A stretch of 44,712 nucleotides of DNA, from NCBI GenBank assembly GCA_017471245.1, contig JAFUVB010000001.1:1-44712 (forward strand). Reading direction: 5' to 3'. Shown in pieces: positions 7,821 to 16,516 of the stretch; the stretch's first letter is position 1, and each line of letters starts with the position of its first letter. The stretch comes from Prevotella sp. (lineage in GTDB: Bacteria > Bacteroidota > Bacteroidia > Bacteroidales > Bacteroidaceae). The translations under genes and the position numbers were made by a program. The notes beneath the pieces were generated by a model. That model worked only from the letters and a program-made list of their open reading frames with translations. It did no database searches and was not told the origin of the DNA.

Positions 7821-8294
7821 AATTCTGTCTTCAAATTTTTCTTAATAACTGCGGGAACACCTGCCACCATCACGTGGGCGGGAACATCTCTGTTCACCAC
7901 AGCCCCCGCTGCAACTACACAACCATTCCCAATCGAGACCCCCGGAAGGATTATCGCACCCGCCCCAATCCAGCAATCATCCCCAATATGCACCTCCTTG
8001 TGGACAGGAGGATATATCTCCGCCAGACGATTATAAGGAGCATTCGGATTAGCAGATGTTGTAATCAGTACCCTATACGCCAAAGTGGTATTTTTGCCAA
8101 TCGTTATATCTCTGAATGCCACAAACATGGTTTCAGCATTGATATTTACGTTATCTGAGCATACTATTTTACCCCCCCCCTATTTTGCAAACACCTCTAT
8201 TTGAGACAATTACGTTATTACCGAGGACATAACCCAGCCTATGGAGCCTTTTATGCTGGAGCCATGTAAACATCTTATACAGGATCATTTTCAT
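7817..8294 (-). CDS. LbH-family O-acetyltransferase, phase-variable, OFF in this sequence
   Basis: The left-handed beta-helix hexapeptide repeats ([20 protein letters not shown], then [11 protein letters not shown]) mark a maltose-acetyltransferase-like enzyme that would use acetyl-CoA on a sugar hydroxyl or amine. The frame from ATG 8294 (an alternative ATG is at 8288) runs 38 codons to a G9 run (8172-8180) and stops at once at GGG-TAA. One G fewer gives [20 protein letters not shown] and reads to the stop at 7817, a 158-residue protein of normal family length. It lies five bases after the upstream ATP-grasp gene. A homopolymer sequencing error is possible, but four other genes in the window show the same break. 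Confidence 0.85.
8172..8180 (-). repeat. G9 run, phase-variation tract in the acetyltransferase
   Basis: Nine G on the coding strand, at codon 39 and followed by TA. G8 restores the frame. G9 gives an immediate TAA. Confidence 0.85.
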
Positions 8295-8299
8295 AACGT

Positions 8300-9430
8300 C
8301 TAAGGATTCAGTTTTCCGTTCTTAATCAATTTCCCCAAATAGTACGACATCTCGCCCCAGATAGCGCGACGATCATCCTTGCGATAGTCATCAAATGCAT
8401 CAAAACCCCTGAACTTCAAGGCCTGCTTCCACTCCTGTCTCTTGAACTTGAATGAGAGTGTCCTTCCTACCAGCGTGATGATGTCACCGAGTATCCATTT
8501 GGTTTTCGTTCCTACCTTCACGTTGATTGGCTCGTCATAGTGTCCCGTAGTAGCCAGTGTATAAACCACCCAAGGAATATCAAATCCTGCTGTCACGGGT
8601 GTTGCCAACCCACCAGTAAAGCGGGCATTAACCTCAATAAAAGCAATCTGTCCATTCTCCTTATCCCATCTGAAATCCAGCCCGCATACACCCTTAAAGT
8701 CCACATAGTCCAACAGCATCTTGGCATACCGTTCCAGTTCAGGAGCTGCAACAATCTCTCGTTGGGTTGTCGTGCCACCGCCATCCGTCTTCGTCACAAG
8801 CGCATGATATGTGGAAGCTTTGAAAAAGCCGTCCCATCTCACACAATCTACACTATAGTCCGTACCGCCTATCCATTCTTCGAGAAGCGTTTTCTCGCTA
8901 CTGTATTCATTCACCAGCTTTTCAAGTTCATTGGCATCCTTCGGGAAGAACACCGTCTTGGCCGAGTTTCCGATTACTGTCTTGAAAACGCAAGGGAATT
9001 TCGTCACCTCTCTCCAATCTTTATAGGTTTTCGGTACGGGAACACCACACTCCTCTGCCTTCTCTGTCGCCCAAGCTTTATCAGAAAGATTCACCAACGA
9101 CTCTTCATCCATATATGTGATAATCAACTCGGCCGGAAACTCCTGCCGATGGCGCATGATTACTTGCGACTCATCGTGTGTCGGTAGGAGCATCTGGGGC
9201 TGTAACTCAGCCACCTTCTCTTTCAGGCACGCAATAAACTCTGATTCTTGTGTAAACGGGTCGGGATAGGAGAATGATCCTGCACAGTATTTCGACCTCG
9301 AACAGATATTCTTCTTCGAGGTGTCAGCAACCCAGACTTTCAGTCCCCGGCTTGCAAGACTCCGTAAAATGTTATATCCCACCCTGTTCCAACAATAGGT
9401 TATAATAACATCACATCTACTATGCCGCAT
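8300..9430 (-). CDS. ATP-grasp ligase, carbamoyl-phosphate-synthase-like fold
   Basis: This 376-residue protein has an N-terminal Rossmann-like pre-ATP-grasp domain (DVIITYCWNRVGYNILRSL, about residues 8-26). The ATP-grasp core follows, with PCVFKTVIGNSAK, the LLEEWIGGTDYSVDCVRW segment, and the Mg-binding GLDFRWDKENGQIAFIEVNA read in parts as GLDFRW and FIEVNARFTGG. ATP-grasp enzymes join a carboxylate to an amine through an acyl phosphate. In a capsule locus the likely job is adding an amino acid or other acid to a sugar, but the substrate is unknown. The ATG at 9430 has a good AGGAGGGG ribosome-binding site. It is one of seven ATP-grasp genes in the window. Confidence 0.82.
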   Translation of the reverse strand: MRHSRCDVIITYCWNRVGYNILRSLASRGLKVWVADTSKKNICSRSKYCAGSFSYPDPFTQESEFIACLKEKVAELQPQMLLPTHDESQVIMRHRQEFPAELIITYMDEESLVNLSDKAWATEKAEECGVPVPKTYKDWREVTKFPCVFKTVIGNSAKTVFFPKDANELEKLVNEYSSEKTLLEEWIGGTDYSVDCVRWDGFFKASTYHALVTKTDGGGTTTQREIVAAPELERYAKMLLDYVDFKGVCGLDFRWDKENGQIAFIEVNARFTGGLATPVTAGFDIPWVVYTLATTGHYDEPINVKVGTKTKWILGDIITLVGRTLSFKFKRQEWKQALKFRGFDAFDDYRKDDRRAIWGEMSYYLGKLIKNGKLNP

Positions 9431-9507
9431 AAGAGTAGCCCCTCCTGCGGCTTGAGAGCACTAAGTTATCATTATTTTGCGACCATAAACAACTAATTAT
9501 CAGCCAC

Positions 9508-10116
9508 TTATACCCCCCCCCCAGTTGGCTTCTTAGGCGTACATTCTATATAGTAATAACCATTCTCTAATGTCCTTACTATCTTGATGTCATTCACCGC
9601 CTTAGTGGATGCCAAAGAAGCATAGTTCTCGGGTGAAATTGTGGTAAACAGACGCAATCCCAAATGCAGTACTACCTCATTAATGACATTCCCCATCAAC
9701 TTGGCAATACCCTGGTTTCTGCGACGAGCATCCACAATACGCCCCTTGAAGGTATTCCCATTGGCAAAGCACCGCAGGAAGAAATACCCCACTATCTCCT
9801 CACCGTCCTTTACTAAGAACATCAAGAACGACTTCCGCTTGATAAGTTTCAGCAGTGACTTCTCGTCAAACTCATGGGGATGGAAGAACTTAAAAGCCTC
9901 TTCCGGCTGTTCCGTAAAGAACTTTGCCATGGCGCTGGCATCTTCCTTACTGGCCACCACCACCCTAAACCTATCTGTATAATTCTCCAACAGAGCCGGA
10001 ATCTCTTTCAGCCCCTTATGGTATTGCATGGCAAAAACCTCAGCGTTCCCCCATTCTACCATGTTCCACATCCAAGGCATTTTGTCCTGGACAAAATGAG
10101 TTACTTCGTATAGCAT
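9508..10116 (-). CDS. GNAT-family acyltransferase with a G10 run at its 3' end
   Basis: The 202-residue protein has the GNAT acetyl-CoA-binding motif RRRNQGIAKLMGNVI, preceded by the IVGYFFLRCF strand. It may N-acetylate an amino sugar, which is inferred from context. Its ATG is one base after the upstream glycosyltransferase stop. The last codons are a G10 run (9513-9522). At G10 the protein ends TGGGV. At G9 the frame would add about 30 residues and stop inside the start of the next gene (stop at 9420-9422, next ATG at 9430). At G8 or G11 it ends after four more codons. The enzyme core is unaffected in all states. Confidence 0.78.
   Translation of the reverse strand: MLYEVTHFVQDKMPWMWNMVEWGNAEVFAMQYHKGLKEIPALLENYTDRFRVVVASKEDASAMAKFFTEQPEEAFKFFHPHEFDEKSLLKLIKRKSFLMFLVKDGEEIVGYFFLRCFANGNTFKGRIVDARRRNQGIAKLMGNVINEVVLHLGLRLFTTISPENYASLASTKAVNDIKIVRTLENGYYYIECTPKKPTGGGV
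9513..9522 (-). repeat. G10 run at the GNAT 3' end
   Basis: Ten G on the coding strand, the longest run in the window, followed by TATAA. It sets where the GNAT frame ends and so could alter coupling to the downstream ATP-grasp gene. Confidence 0.75.
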
Positions 10117-10117
10117 A

Positions 10118-11221
10118 TTACCTGTTACCTATATGTTTAAGTTCATTCAAATACGCCTTCACCACCATCTCCCTGTCGAACTCTCGCTCCACCTTCTTCC
10201 TGCCGGCGATGCCCATCTGCTTCTTCTGGTCATACGTTAGCGAGAGGAACTTCTCCACGCCGTCTGTCAGGCTCTGGGTATCCCTGGACTTTACCAAGAT
10301 GCCAGTCACGCCGTCATCAACAGTTTCCCTACAGCCCGGCACATCTGTTGTAATCACGGGCCTGCCATTGGCGGCACTCTCCAGGTTCACGTTCGACATG
10401 CCCTCGTGATAGGATGGCATCACGGTGCACTCCACCGCTCCGATGTAGGGCCGGACGTCAGAAGTCACACCAAGATGGTTGACGATGCCCTCTTTCGTCA
10501 AGGCATCCAACCGGGCTTGGTAATCACCTTCCATGTTGCCCAGGATCTGAAATTCCGTGTCGGGGTACTTCGCCTTGATGGCCCTTGCCGCATCGAAATA
10601 CTCCTCAATGCCCTTGTCCTTCAGCATACGGCCAATGAAGAGGAAGCGGACCTTGCCCTCGTCCTGGGGATAGGCCTGATAAGTATGATGCTGAAGATTG
10701 ACACCCGAGCCGGGCAATAGGACAGACTTCTTCGTGGCGATTCCTTTGCTTATACAATAGGCCCTGTTGCTTACGTTCTGGAAGAACAACTGATGCGCCC
10801 TGCCCAATCCAATCTTGTAGAGCATCACGGTCAGTTTCTGCATCCACCCGCCATTCTCCACCGCGTCGCCCAGCCCTGTCACGTTCGCTATCTGCGGCAC
10901 ACCGCACCATCTGGCCGCCATACCTCCGTAGATGTTCGGCTTGATGGTGTAGGTCAGCACGGCTACGGGACGCAGCCTTTTTATCAGCTTACGGTAGCGC
11001 AACATCAGTTTCAGGTCAGCCACCGGATTTGTCCCCCTGCGATTGAAGTCTATGAGTGCCACCTTGCACCCAATCTCGGTGAAATACGCTGCCTTTTCCA
11101 CCATCTCTGGTGCCGAGATAGTCACTTCATACCCCGCATCCACGATAGCCTTCACCACCTCCTTGCGGAAGCTATGTAGGCCACCGATGTTATTAGTTAA
11201 AACAAGTATCTTTTTGCTCAT
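10118..11221 (-). CDS. GT4-family glycosyltransferase (PglA-like)
   Basis: This GT-B retaining glycosyltransferase should extend the lipid-linked repeat unit on the cytoplasmic face. The N-terminal domain begins ILVLTNNIGGLHSFRKEVV and contains VLTYTIKPNIYGGMAAR. The donor domain has RFLFIGRMLKDKGIEEY and the family ExxxxxxxE-type motif in PSYHEGMSNVNLESAANGRP. The 367-residue length is normal. The donor and acceptor cannot be read from the sequence. It follows the defence cassette by eight bases and precedes GNAT by one. Confidence 0.9.
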   Translation of the reverse strand: MSKKILVLTNNIGGLHSFRKEVVKAIVDAGYEVTISAPEMVEKAAYFTEIGCKVALIDFNRRGTNPVADLKLMLRYRKLIKRLRPVAVLTYTIKPNIYGGMAARWCGVPQIANVTGLGDAVENGGWMQKLTVMLYKIGLGRAHQLFFQNVSNRAYCISKGIATKKSVLLPGSGVNLQHHTYQAYPQDEGKVRFLFIGRMLKDKGIEEYFDAARAIKAKYPDTEFQILGNMEGDYQARLDALTKEGIVNHLGVTSDVRPYIGAVECTVMPSYHEGMSNVNLESAANGRPVITTDVPGCRETVDDGVTGILVKSRDTQSLTDGVEKFLSLTYDQKKQMGIAGRKKVEREFDREMVVKAYLNELKHIGNR

Positions 11222-11229
11222 TTTTGCGA

Positions 11230-13521
11230 TTACTTTCTTAGTTCCATCATATCAACATACTTGGCTGGAATGCCCATGTTGCTCAGTTTGTATCGCAGGA
11301 AGGCGCCATAACTCAGCTCATGTGTGGAGAACAGCAACTGATAGTCTCTGAATTCATGCCGCAGCGTCTCTACGAATCCCCACACATTGATGTCGTCAAT
11401 CGTCTGTACTGGGTCATCAATGGCCAGCAGCTTACTCTCCGAATACAGTTTATTCAAGGACAACAGCAATGCCATCATCAGCGCGACCAATTGGCCGCTG
11501 CTCATCTTATACAGAGCATCGAGATCAGAGCTGTATTTGGATACAAAGTAGATGTATTTCCCCTGCACATTCTTCATAAACAGGCCGCGACCATAAAAGC
11601 TATCCTGCATAATCCTGCCCGAATACACGTAAAACAGTATCTCAACATCAGTGATGACTTTCTTCAGGTAGGCATTCTTTTGCTCCATAATGGCCGCCCT
11701 CACGCCATTCAACTGATTCTTCAATGTTCCAAGCTGACTTAACTGACTATTCAACGCCTCCACTTCCTTACCAAGTTGTTTGAGTTGGTTCGCTTTATGG
11801 GTATTCCACTGTCCTGTCAGGTATGCTCGTTTCTGTTGGATGTTCTCCACCGTTCTGTCAGCCTTGGCGATATAGCGCACGTATGTATCGAAGGTTGCCT
11901 TCATTTGTGCATAGTCCAGGGTCTCATCATACGCCTCTATGCGGCTTTTCAATGCTTCTACAAAAAACCGCTCAGTCTCTTCCATCGTAGCCTTGGGCAT
12001 ATCTGTCAGGATGCCGAGATTGACAAGTCGTTCTACGTCCCTTTCCATCTTGGAGGTGTCCAATCGCTCGTAGCGTTCTACGACATCCGCATTGACTCCA
12101 TTCCGTCCAAAATGTGCATCAATATCACGGATTGCACCGGCAATGGTTTCCTTCATTCGCTCAAATGCCTGAGCCACTTGATTATTCAATGCCCCTACCG
12201 TTGCTTGCTGCAATCCGGCCGTCTCTCCAATGGCCGCCAGCAGCTGTTCAATGGTCTCGTATGACTGGCCGCATAGAGGACAGTTTTTGATTTCCAGACG
12301 TGCTGCGGATTCTTTCACCATCTGAGCCAATTGGTTCCGCTGTGTAATTAGCTGGTTGTAGGCCCGCTGGGCTTGAGTAGCCAGCTGATAGCTTTGCTTC
12401 ACGCCTGCTATCATCTGCTCAATGTTCGAAATCCTTTCTGCTTCAAGTAGCGGTTTCACTCCATCATCCAGTACGAACTGATAGGTCGCTATATGTTGTA
12501 AATCCTGCCGTTCGAATGGCTCCACCGTGTGTTGACGGAAGCCACGCCATTGTTTAATGGTGTCGGCTTTTGTGCGGTACGTGAGATAGAACGCATAGTT
12601 TCCAGCCTCTTGCAAAAGGGCGTTTAACGCCACGCTCCATTGGTGCTTCCTGAATTCTTCCTGTTTGGATATCATCAGCAGTATCTGATCCATCACACCG
12701 CCTTCTTGCAAAAGCTGCACATACTCCTCATGGCTCAGAGCGGGGCTCTCACCGTCCCACTTCATTTGAACATCACCCGTAAACAGTTTTTTATAACCTA
12801 TTGCCTCTCCTGCATTGTCCATTCCATATTGCCGTAGAAGCTGTATCGTCTGTTCTTTTTGTCGCTTTTGGGCACGTGCACCATCTTCTTTGTCTTTCAC
12901 CACTTTCAGCAGCACATGGTCTATCTTGTTAAGGCGACGGTCGAAATGGTCGGTATTGAACAGAAACTGCACTTCTTCCACACGTTTCGAATCCTTACTC
13001 TTGATAAACTGCGTACCCTCCTCCTGGCTCATGTAATTCAGTTTCGCATAGTTTTGCTTGAAATGACTCAAGCCCAAGTTTTGCCACTCTTCCATTGTCA
13101 TTGCGACTGGCTCATCAGCCTCGCGTTCCCGGACTTTCAGTCCCTTGAACATATTGAATTTCACAGGATTCTCCATCGCTGCCGTCTGTGCTTTCCTTGT
13201 GAAGATACGTTCTGCCGTTTCCCCATTGTCAAGGACTATGGTCACATACGCCTCAACGCTCACTTCTGCCACCGCCTGGTCGCACACCAAGGGTCTGTCT
13301 TCCTGACTGTATGCCCTTCGTCCATCAATAAACTGCTCTGTATAGGTGCTATAACGGGCTATCTTACCGGTGAAAAGCAACTCAAGAGCATCGAAAATCG
13401 TAGTCTTTCCATACCCGTTCTTCCCACCCAGGATGACAGCACTCTCATTCAGCGTCAAGTCAAGGTCTCTGATACCTTTGAAATTATGCAGTTTGATTCT
13501 ATTGATTCTGATGTTCTTCAT
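11230..13521 (-). CDS. SMC/Rad50-like zinc-hook ATPase of a Lamassu/ABC-three-component defence system
   Basis: The 763-residue protein is a split ABC-type ATPase. Walker A is GKNGYGKT at 33-40. Long helices lead to a Rad50-like zinc-hook motif CPLCGQ near residue 414, and a second coiled coil leads back. The C-terminal half has the ABC signature MSSGQLVALMMALLL and Walker B LLAIDDPVQTIDD. In Lamassu and ABC-3C systems this subunit senses foreign DNA and controls the effector. Its start overlaps the middle gene by 23 bases. The system type is inferred from gene content and order. Confidence 0.85.
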   Translation of the reverse strand: MKNIRINRIKLHNFKGIRDLDLTLNESAVILGGKNGYGKTTIFDALELLFTGKIARYSTYTEQFIDGRRAYSQEDRPLVCDQAVAEVSVEAYVTIVLDNGETAERIFTRKAQTAAMENPVKFNMFKGLKVREREADEPVAMTMEEWQNLGLSHFKQNYAKLNYMSQEEGTQFIKSKDSKRVEEVQFLFNTDHFDRRLNKIDHVLLKVVKDKEDGARAQKRQKEQTIQLLRQYGMDNAGEAIGYKKLFTGDVQMKWDGESPALSHEEYVQLLQEGGVMDQILLMISKQEEFRKHQWSVALNALLQEAGNYAFYLTYRTKADTIKQWRGFRQHTVEPFERQDLQHIATYQFVLDDGVKPLLEAERISNIEQMIAGVKQSYQLATQAQRAYNQLITQRNQLAQMVKESAARLEIKNCPLCGQSYETIEQLLAAIGETAGLQQATVGALNNQVAQAFERMKETIAGAIRDIDAHFGRNGVNADVVERYERLDTSKMERDVERLVNLGILTDMPKATMEETERFFVEALKSRIEAYDETLDYAQMKATFDTYVRYIAKADRTVENIQQKRAYLTGQWNTHKANQLKQLGKEVEALNSQLSQLGTLKNQLNGVRAAIMEQKNAYLKKVITDVEILFYVYSGRIMQDSFYGRGLFMKNVQGKYIYFVSKYSSDLDALYKMSSGQLVALMMALLLSLNKLYSESKLLAIDDPVQTIDDINVWGFVETLRHEFRDYQLLFSTHELSYGAFLRYKLSNMGIPAKYVDMMELRK

Positions 13522-14176
13522 CCTTTGCCTTTCTTAATAGTTCGTCAATAACACGCTCAGCGGCCTCCAGCTCCTCTTGTGACGGTGCGGAGTTCACAGG
13601 GTCAGGCAACGCTTCAATCCAATCCAGTGTTTCCTTCAAGTCATCGCGTACAGAGATAGGTTCATTGGGCGTGTAGGGTTTCTTTTCTGCCCTCATCATA
13701 CAGAAAGGCAACTTGTGCGCTATTTTGTACAGCAGGAAGTAAGGACTATCCTCATGGTGTTTCAGATGGTCGAACACAGCCGTATTCATCAGCAGTGTGC
13801 CCAGATCCTGATAGTCAGCTGGGATTTTCTCCAAAGACGCATCCCATTCCTGCGATGTGAATTCTATCACATATTTCTTGAAATAGTAAGAGTTGTTCTC
13901 CTCGTCTATCACACGACGCAGATCTTTGTCTGTCTCTTGCTCCACATTGCGCAGTATCAGGAGTGAGGTACATTTCTCAGACTCAGGTTGTTCTCGTCTC
14001 AGCCCTTCCAGCTCCAAGTACACTTGCTCTTGCAATGGTTCCAATTGGGTTATGCCGTTCACGGTGCACACTTTCCAGTAGTCGCAGAACTGCTCATGCT
14101 TCCATAGTCCTTCACCTATCAGGCGATAGCCCGCTATCTCAAATTCCCTGCTTATTAAATCAATCATATATCCCAT
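13499..14176 (-). CDS. middle component (LmuC / ABC-3C MC-like) of the defence cassette
   Basis: This 225-residue protein lies between the nuclease-like effector and the SMC ATPase, overlapping the first by 17 and the second by 23 bases, so the three should be co-translated. It has no enzymatic motif I can see. The N-terminus (MIDLISREFEIAGYRLIGEG) and the mid-region SLLILRNVEQETDKDLRRVI are consistent with the small adaptor that bridges effector and ATPase in such systems. The assignment rests mostly on position, size and overlaps. Confidence 0.65.
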   Translation of the reverse strand: MGYMIDLISREFEIAGYRLIGEGLWKHEQFCDYWKVCTVNGITQLEPLQEQVYLELEGLRREQPESEKCTSLLILRNVEQETDKDLRRVIDEENNSYYFKKYVIEFTSQEWDASLEKIPADYQDLGTLLMNTAVFDHLKHHEDSPYFLLYKIAHKLPFCMMRAEKKPYTPNEPISVRDDLKETLDWIEALPDPVNSAPSQEELEAAERVIDELLRKAKDEEHQNQ

Positions 14177-15410
14177 TCCGTTTCTCGTCTATGGTTAGTA
14201 TTCCTACTTTCTTCGTATGGAAGATATTGTTCTTTTCTGTATCGTCATCATCAGGTGCTTTGGTAATGATGTTTGCTCGGTTCACAATATTCTCCACATG
14301 CTCACTCACATGCCCCACCATCCAGTCATAGATCCATACGGCATCCAGATTTGCGTGATTGTCGTATATCTTCGTGCATATCTTGTCTATTCTCTCGTCA
14401 TTGCCGAGGGTCGTTGGCGTTTGGTTTGTGTGGTCTGTCCTCCAATCCAGACTGACAGTCTCTAAAGGAAACTCTATTATCAAGTTGTAGAGGTAATTGA
14501 TACGCTCATCTGAAGCCACCCTCATCAGACTTTCGAGGGTGTCTTCTACTTTCGCCTTTGGGTTTACACGCTGCACGAATGCTCTCAGTTCCGTAGTGGA
14601 CAGCTCATTCAACCGCTTCACGAACAGCCCCACACGTTCTTTTGCCTGTTGGTAGTCTGCCGTCTCATCCTCGACATTCTCTTCCAGTTTGTTGATATAC
14701 CTGGTCTTTACCTGCACCAGGAAATCATCGGGAGAGAGGCTTACTGTCGTGTCATCCAGTATCTTTTTGAAGTTCTCAAACGGGATGAACTGCTTTCTGG
14801 AAATCTGCCAGAGTTTGGCACTTGCCGCAGCATCGAAATAGAGCTGTTGTGTGTTCAGCACCTCGCCGTTTATCAAAGCCTCTATCCTTGCCCTCACGGC
14901 ATCCGTGTCCGACTCCGCTGTCTTCAGGGCCGCCACCTCTACATTCAGAAGCTTTTGAATAGTCCCTGGTTCGCAGTAGTCTTTATCATGTTCAAACTGA
15001 AATGCCGTTATGGCATATTTCGCATCAATGTCAATGTGGCGGTTGCAGTGGAAGTAGTTTCGGTTTGCACTGGGATCCTGCAATTCGGAGTTAGCCTTCA
15101 TCTTTTCCACCTTCTCCATCATCTTATCGAACTCATCAGTATAGTTTGTCTGGTTCTTCACCGACTTGCACTGATGCAGACTGTATATCTTCTTCTTGTC
15201 ATCAAAGATGGAGAAGTCTTCGTATGCATCCAATTGCAGCGAATAGTCCTTATAGGCCGCAGCGTTCTCTTTCAACATCCTCAGCACCACCAACGCCCCA
15301 CACAGTCCTTGGTAGATATACCCCGACCAAGAGCCTATGGCAGAGTTGGTCTCCTCTCTGGATGATATGCCAGCTGTCTTTTCGGTTTCTTCCATTATAG
15401 TTCGCAACAT
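14160..15410 (-). CDS. putative nuclease effector (Cap4/DUF4297-like) of the defence cassette
   Basis: The N-terminus has the SGYIYQGLCGALVVLRML helix common to DUF4297/Cap4-type nucleases, then a PD-(D/E)xK-like core: D61-A-Y-E64-D65 and the Q80-C-K82 pair in YSLHQCKSVKN. Residues after about 200 are probably the domain contacting the partner subunits. Lamassu-Cap4 systems carry this nuclease first, followed by LmuC and LmuB, which is the order here. The start is taken at ATG 15410; ATG 15395 (MEETEK) is an alternative. It lies 30 bases after a glycosyltransferase gene, so the cassette is embedded in the capsule operon. Confidence 0.7.
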   Translation of the reverse strand: MLRTIMEETEKTAGISSREETNSAIGSWSGYIYQGLCGALVVLRMLKENAAAYKDYSLQLDAYEDFSIFDDKKKIYSLHQCKSVKNQTNYTDEFDKMMEKVEKMKANSELQDPSANRNYFHCNRHIDIDAKYAITAFQFEHDKDYCEPGTIQKLLNVEVAALKTAESDTDAVRARIEALINGEVLNTQQLYFDAAASAKLWQISRKQFIPFENFKKILDDTTVSLSPDDFLVQVKTRYINKLEENVEDETADYQQAKERVGLFVKRLNELSTTELRAFVQRVNPKAKVEDTLESLMRVASDERINYLYNLIIEFPLETVSLDWRTDHTNQTPTTLGNDERIDKICTKIYDNHANLDAVWIYDWMVGHVSEHVENIVNRANIITKAPDDDDTEKNNIFHTKKVGILTIDEKRNGIYD

Positions 15411-15440
15411 TTACTATTCTTTTCTGTGTAGTGTATCTTA

Positions 15441-16511
15441 TCATATTTTCGATTTCAGATATTCTACCCACTGTATGTTAATCTTGTCCTGACGTACTAA
15501 TTTATATACCTCAGATGCACTTTGTCCCATTTGCAAACGCATATCCGAACTATCAGCCAAACAAGCCATTCGATCCGCTAAACTATCTTTGTCATGCACG
15601 TCAATCAAATAGCCGTTCTCACCGTCCTTAATTAAATCCGTTGCGCCTGCCACCTTGGTTGAGATAACCGGCAACCCCTGGCACATGGCTTCAATCAAGG
15701 CATTGCTCATACCTTCATATTCCGAAGTAAGAAGAAACGCCTCTGCACTGGCCATCTTATTCCACAAATCATTAGTGCGTCCCGCTAATGTCACTACATT
15801 CTGTAGTTTCTTCTCGTCTATCATCTTCTGCAAAGACTCCCGTGCAGGGCCTTCGCCATAAATCACCAGCCTGTATTCAGGGTGAGACTGATAGAACGCC
15901 TCAAAAGCCTCAATCATCATCCCCTGGTCTTTCACGGGCTCCAACCGTCCGGCCGTCACAAACACATGCTCTTTGGGCGTTCTCAAGGCCATCCCCACCT
16001 GCTCGTCACTCATCGTGACAGGATTAAATATCACAGCCGTCTTGCCCGCGAACTTCTTGTCATAGCACGCCTTGGCATATTCCGTCTGAGTCAAGATACC
16101 GCAAGCCCTGCGATAAAGCCTGTCACGCAGCCACAGTCCGGCCTTCCCTCCAGCCAATAGGCGTTTCGGGTCCGTGCGCTCCGCCACGACCACCTTTTGG
16201 TTCATGCCGATTGTGGAAAGCAGCACCAGCATATTGTAGGGCGTGAGGAACGACAGCACCAGGTCAGGACGCTCCTGCTTGATCAGTCTCCTGTACGTTG
16301 CCAACTGACGGTTGCGGCCTTTCTTCCCCGACCGTTCCGGCAGAGATACAATCTTCACTCGGTCATCTACGGGATAGAAAGGCTCTCCACCATCCCATAA
16401 GACATATTGAACCGATCCGAAACTGTCTGCCAGATTAGAAGAGAGAACAGACAACACACGTTCTGCGCCTCCTGACCCCAAGGTTGCTATAGAAACAATG
16501 AGCTTTGACAT
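15441..16511 (-). CDS. GT4-family glycosyltransferase
   Basis: A 356-residue GT-B enzyme. The N-terminus IVSIATLGSGGAERVLSVL is the classic GT4 glycine-rich acceptor-side loop. VFVTAGRLEPVKDQGMMIEA begins the donor domain, and LTSEYEGMSNALIEAMCQG contains the conserved Glu residues. It should add one sugar to the repeat unit. Its start lies five bases past the previous stop, in operon with the next GT4 gene. Confidence 0.9.
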   Translation of the reverse strand: MSKLIVSIATLGSGGAERVLSVLSSNLADSFGSVQYVLWDGGEPFYPVDDRVKIVSLPERSGKKGRNRQLATYRRLIKQERPDLVLSFLTPYNMLVLLSTIGMNQKVVVAERTDPKRLLAGGKAGLWLRDRLYRRACGILTQTEYAKACYDKKFAGKTAVIFNPVTMSDEQVGMALRTPKEHVFVTAGRLEPVKDQGMMIEAFEAFYQSHPEYRLVIYGEGPARESLQKMIDEKKLQNVVTLAGRTNDLWNKMASAEAFLLTSEYEGMSNALIEAMCQGLPVISTKVAGATDLIKDGENGYLIDVHDKDSLADRMACLADSSDMRLQMGQSASEVYKLVRQDKINIQWVEYLKSKI

Positions 16512-16516
16512 TATTA

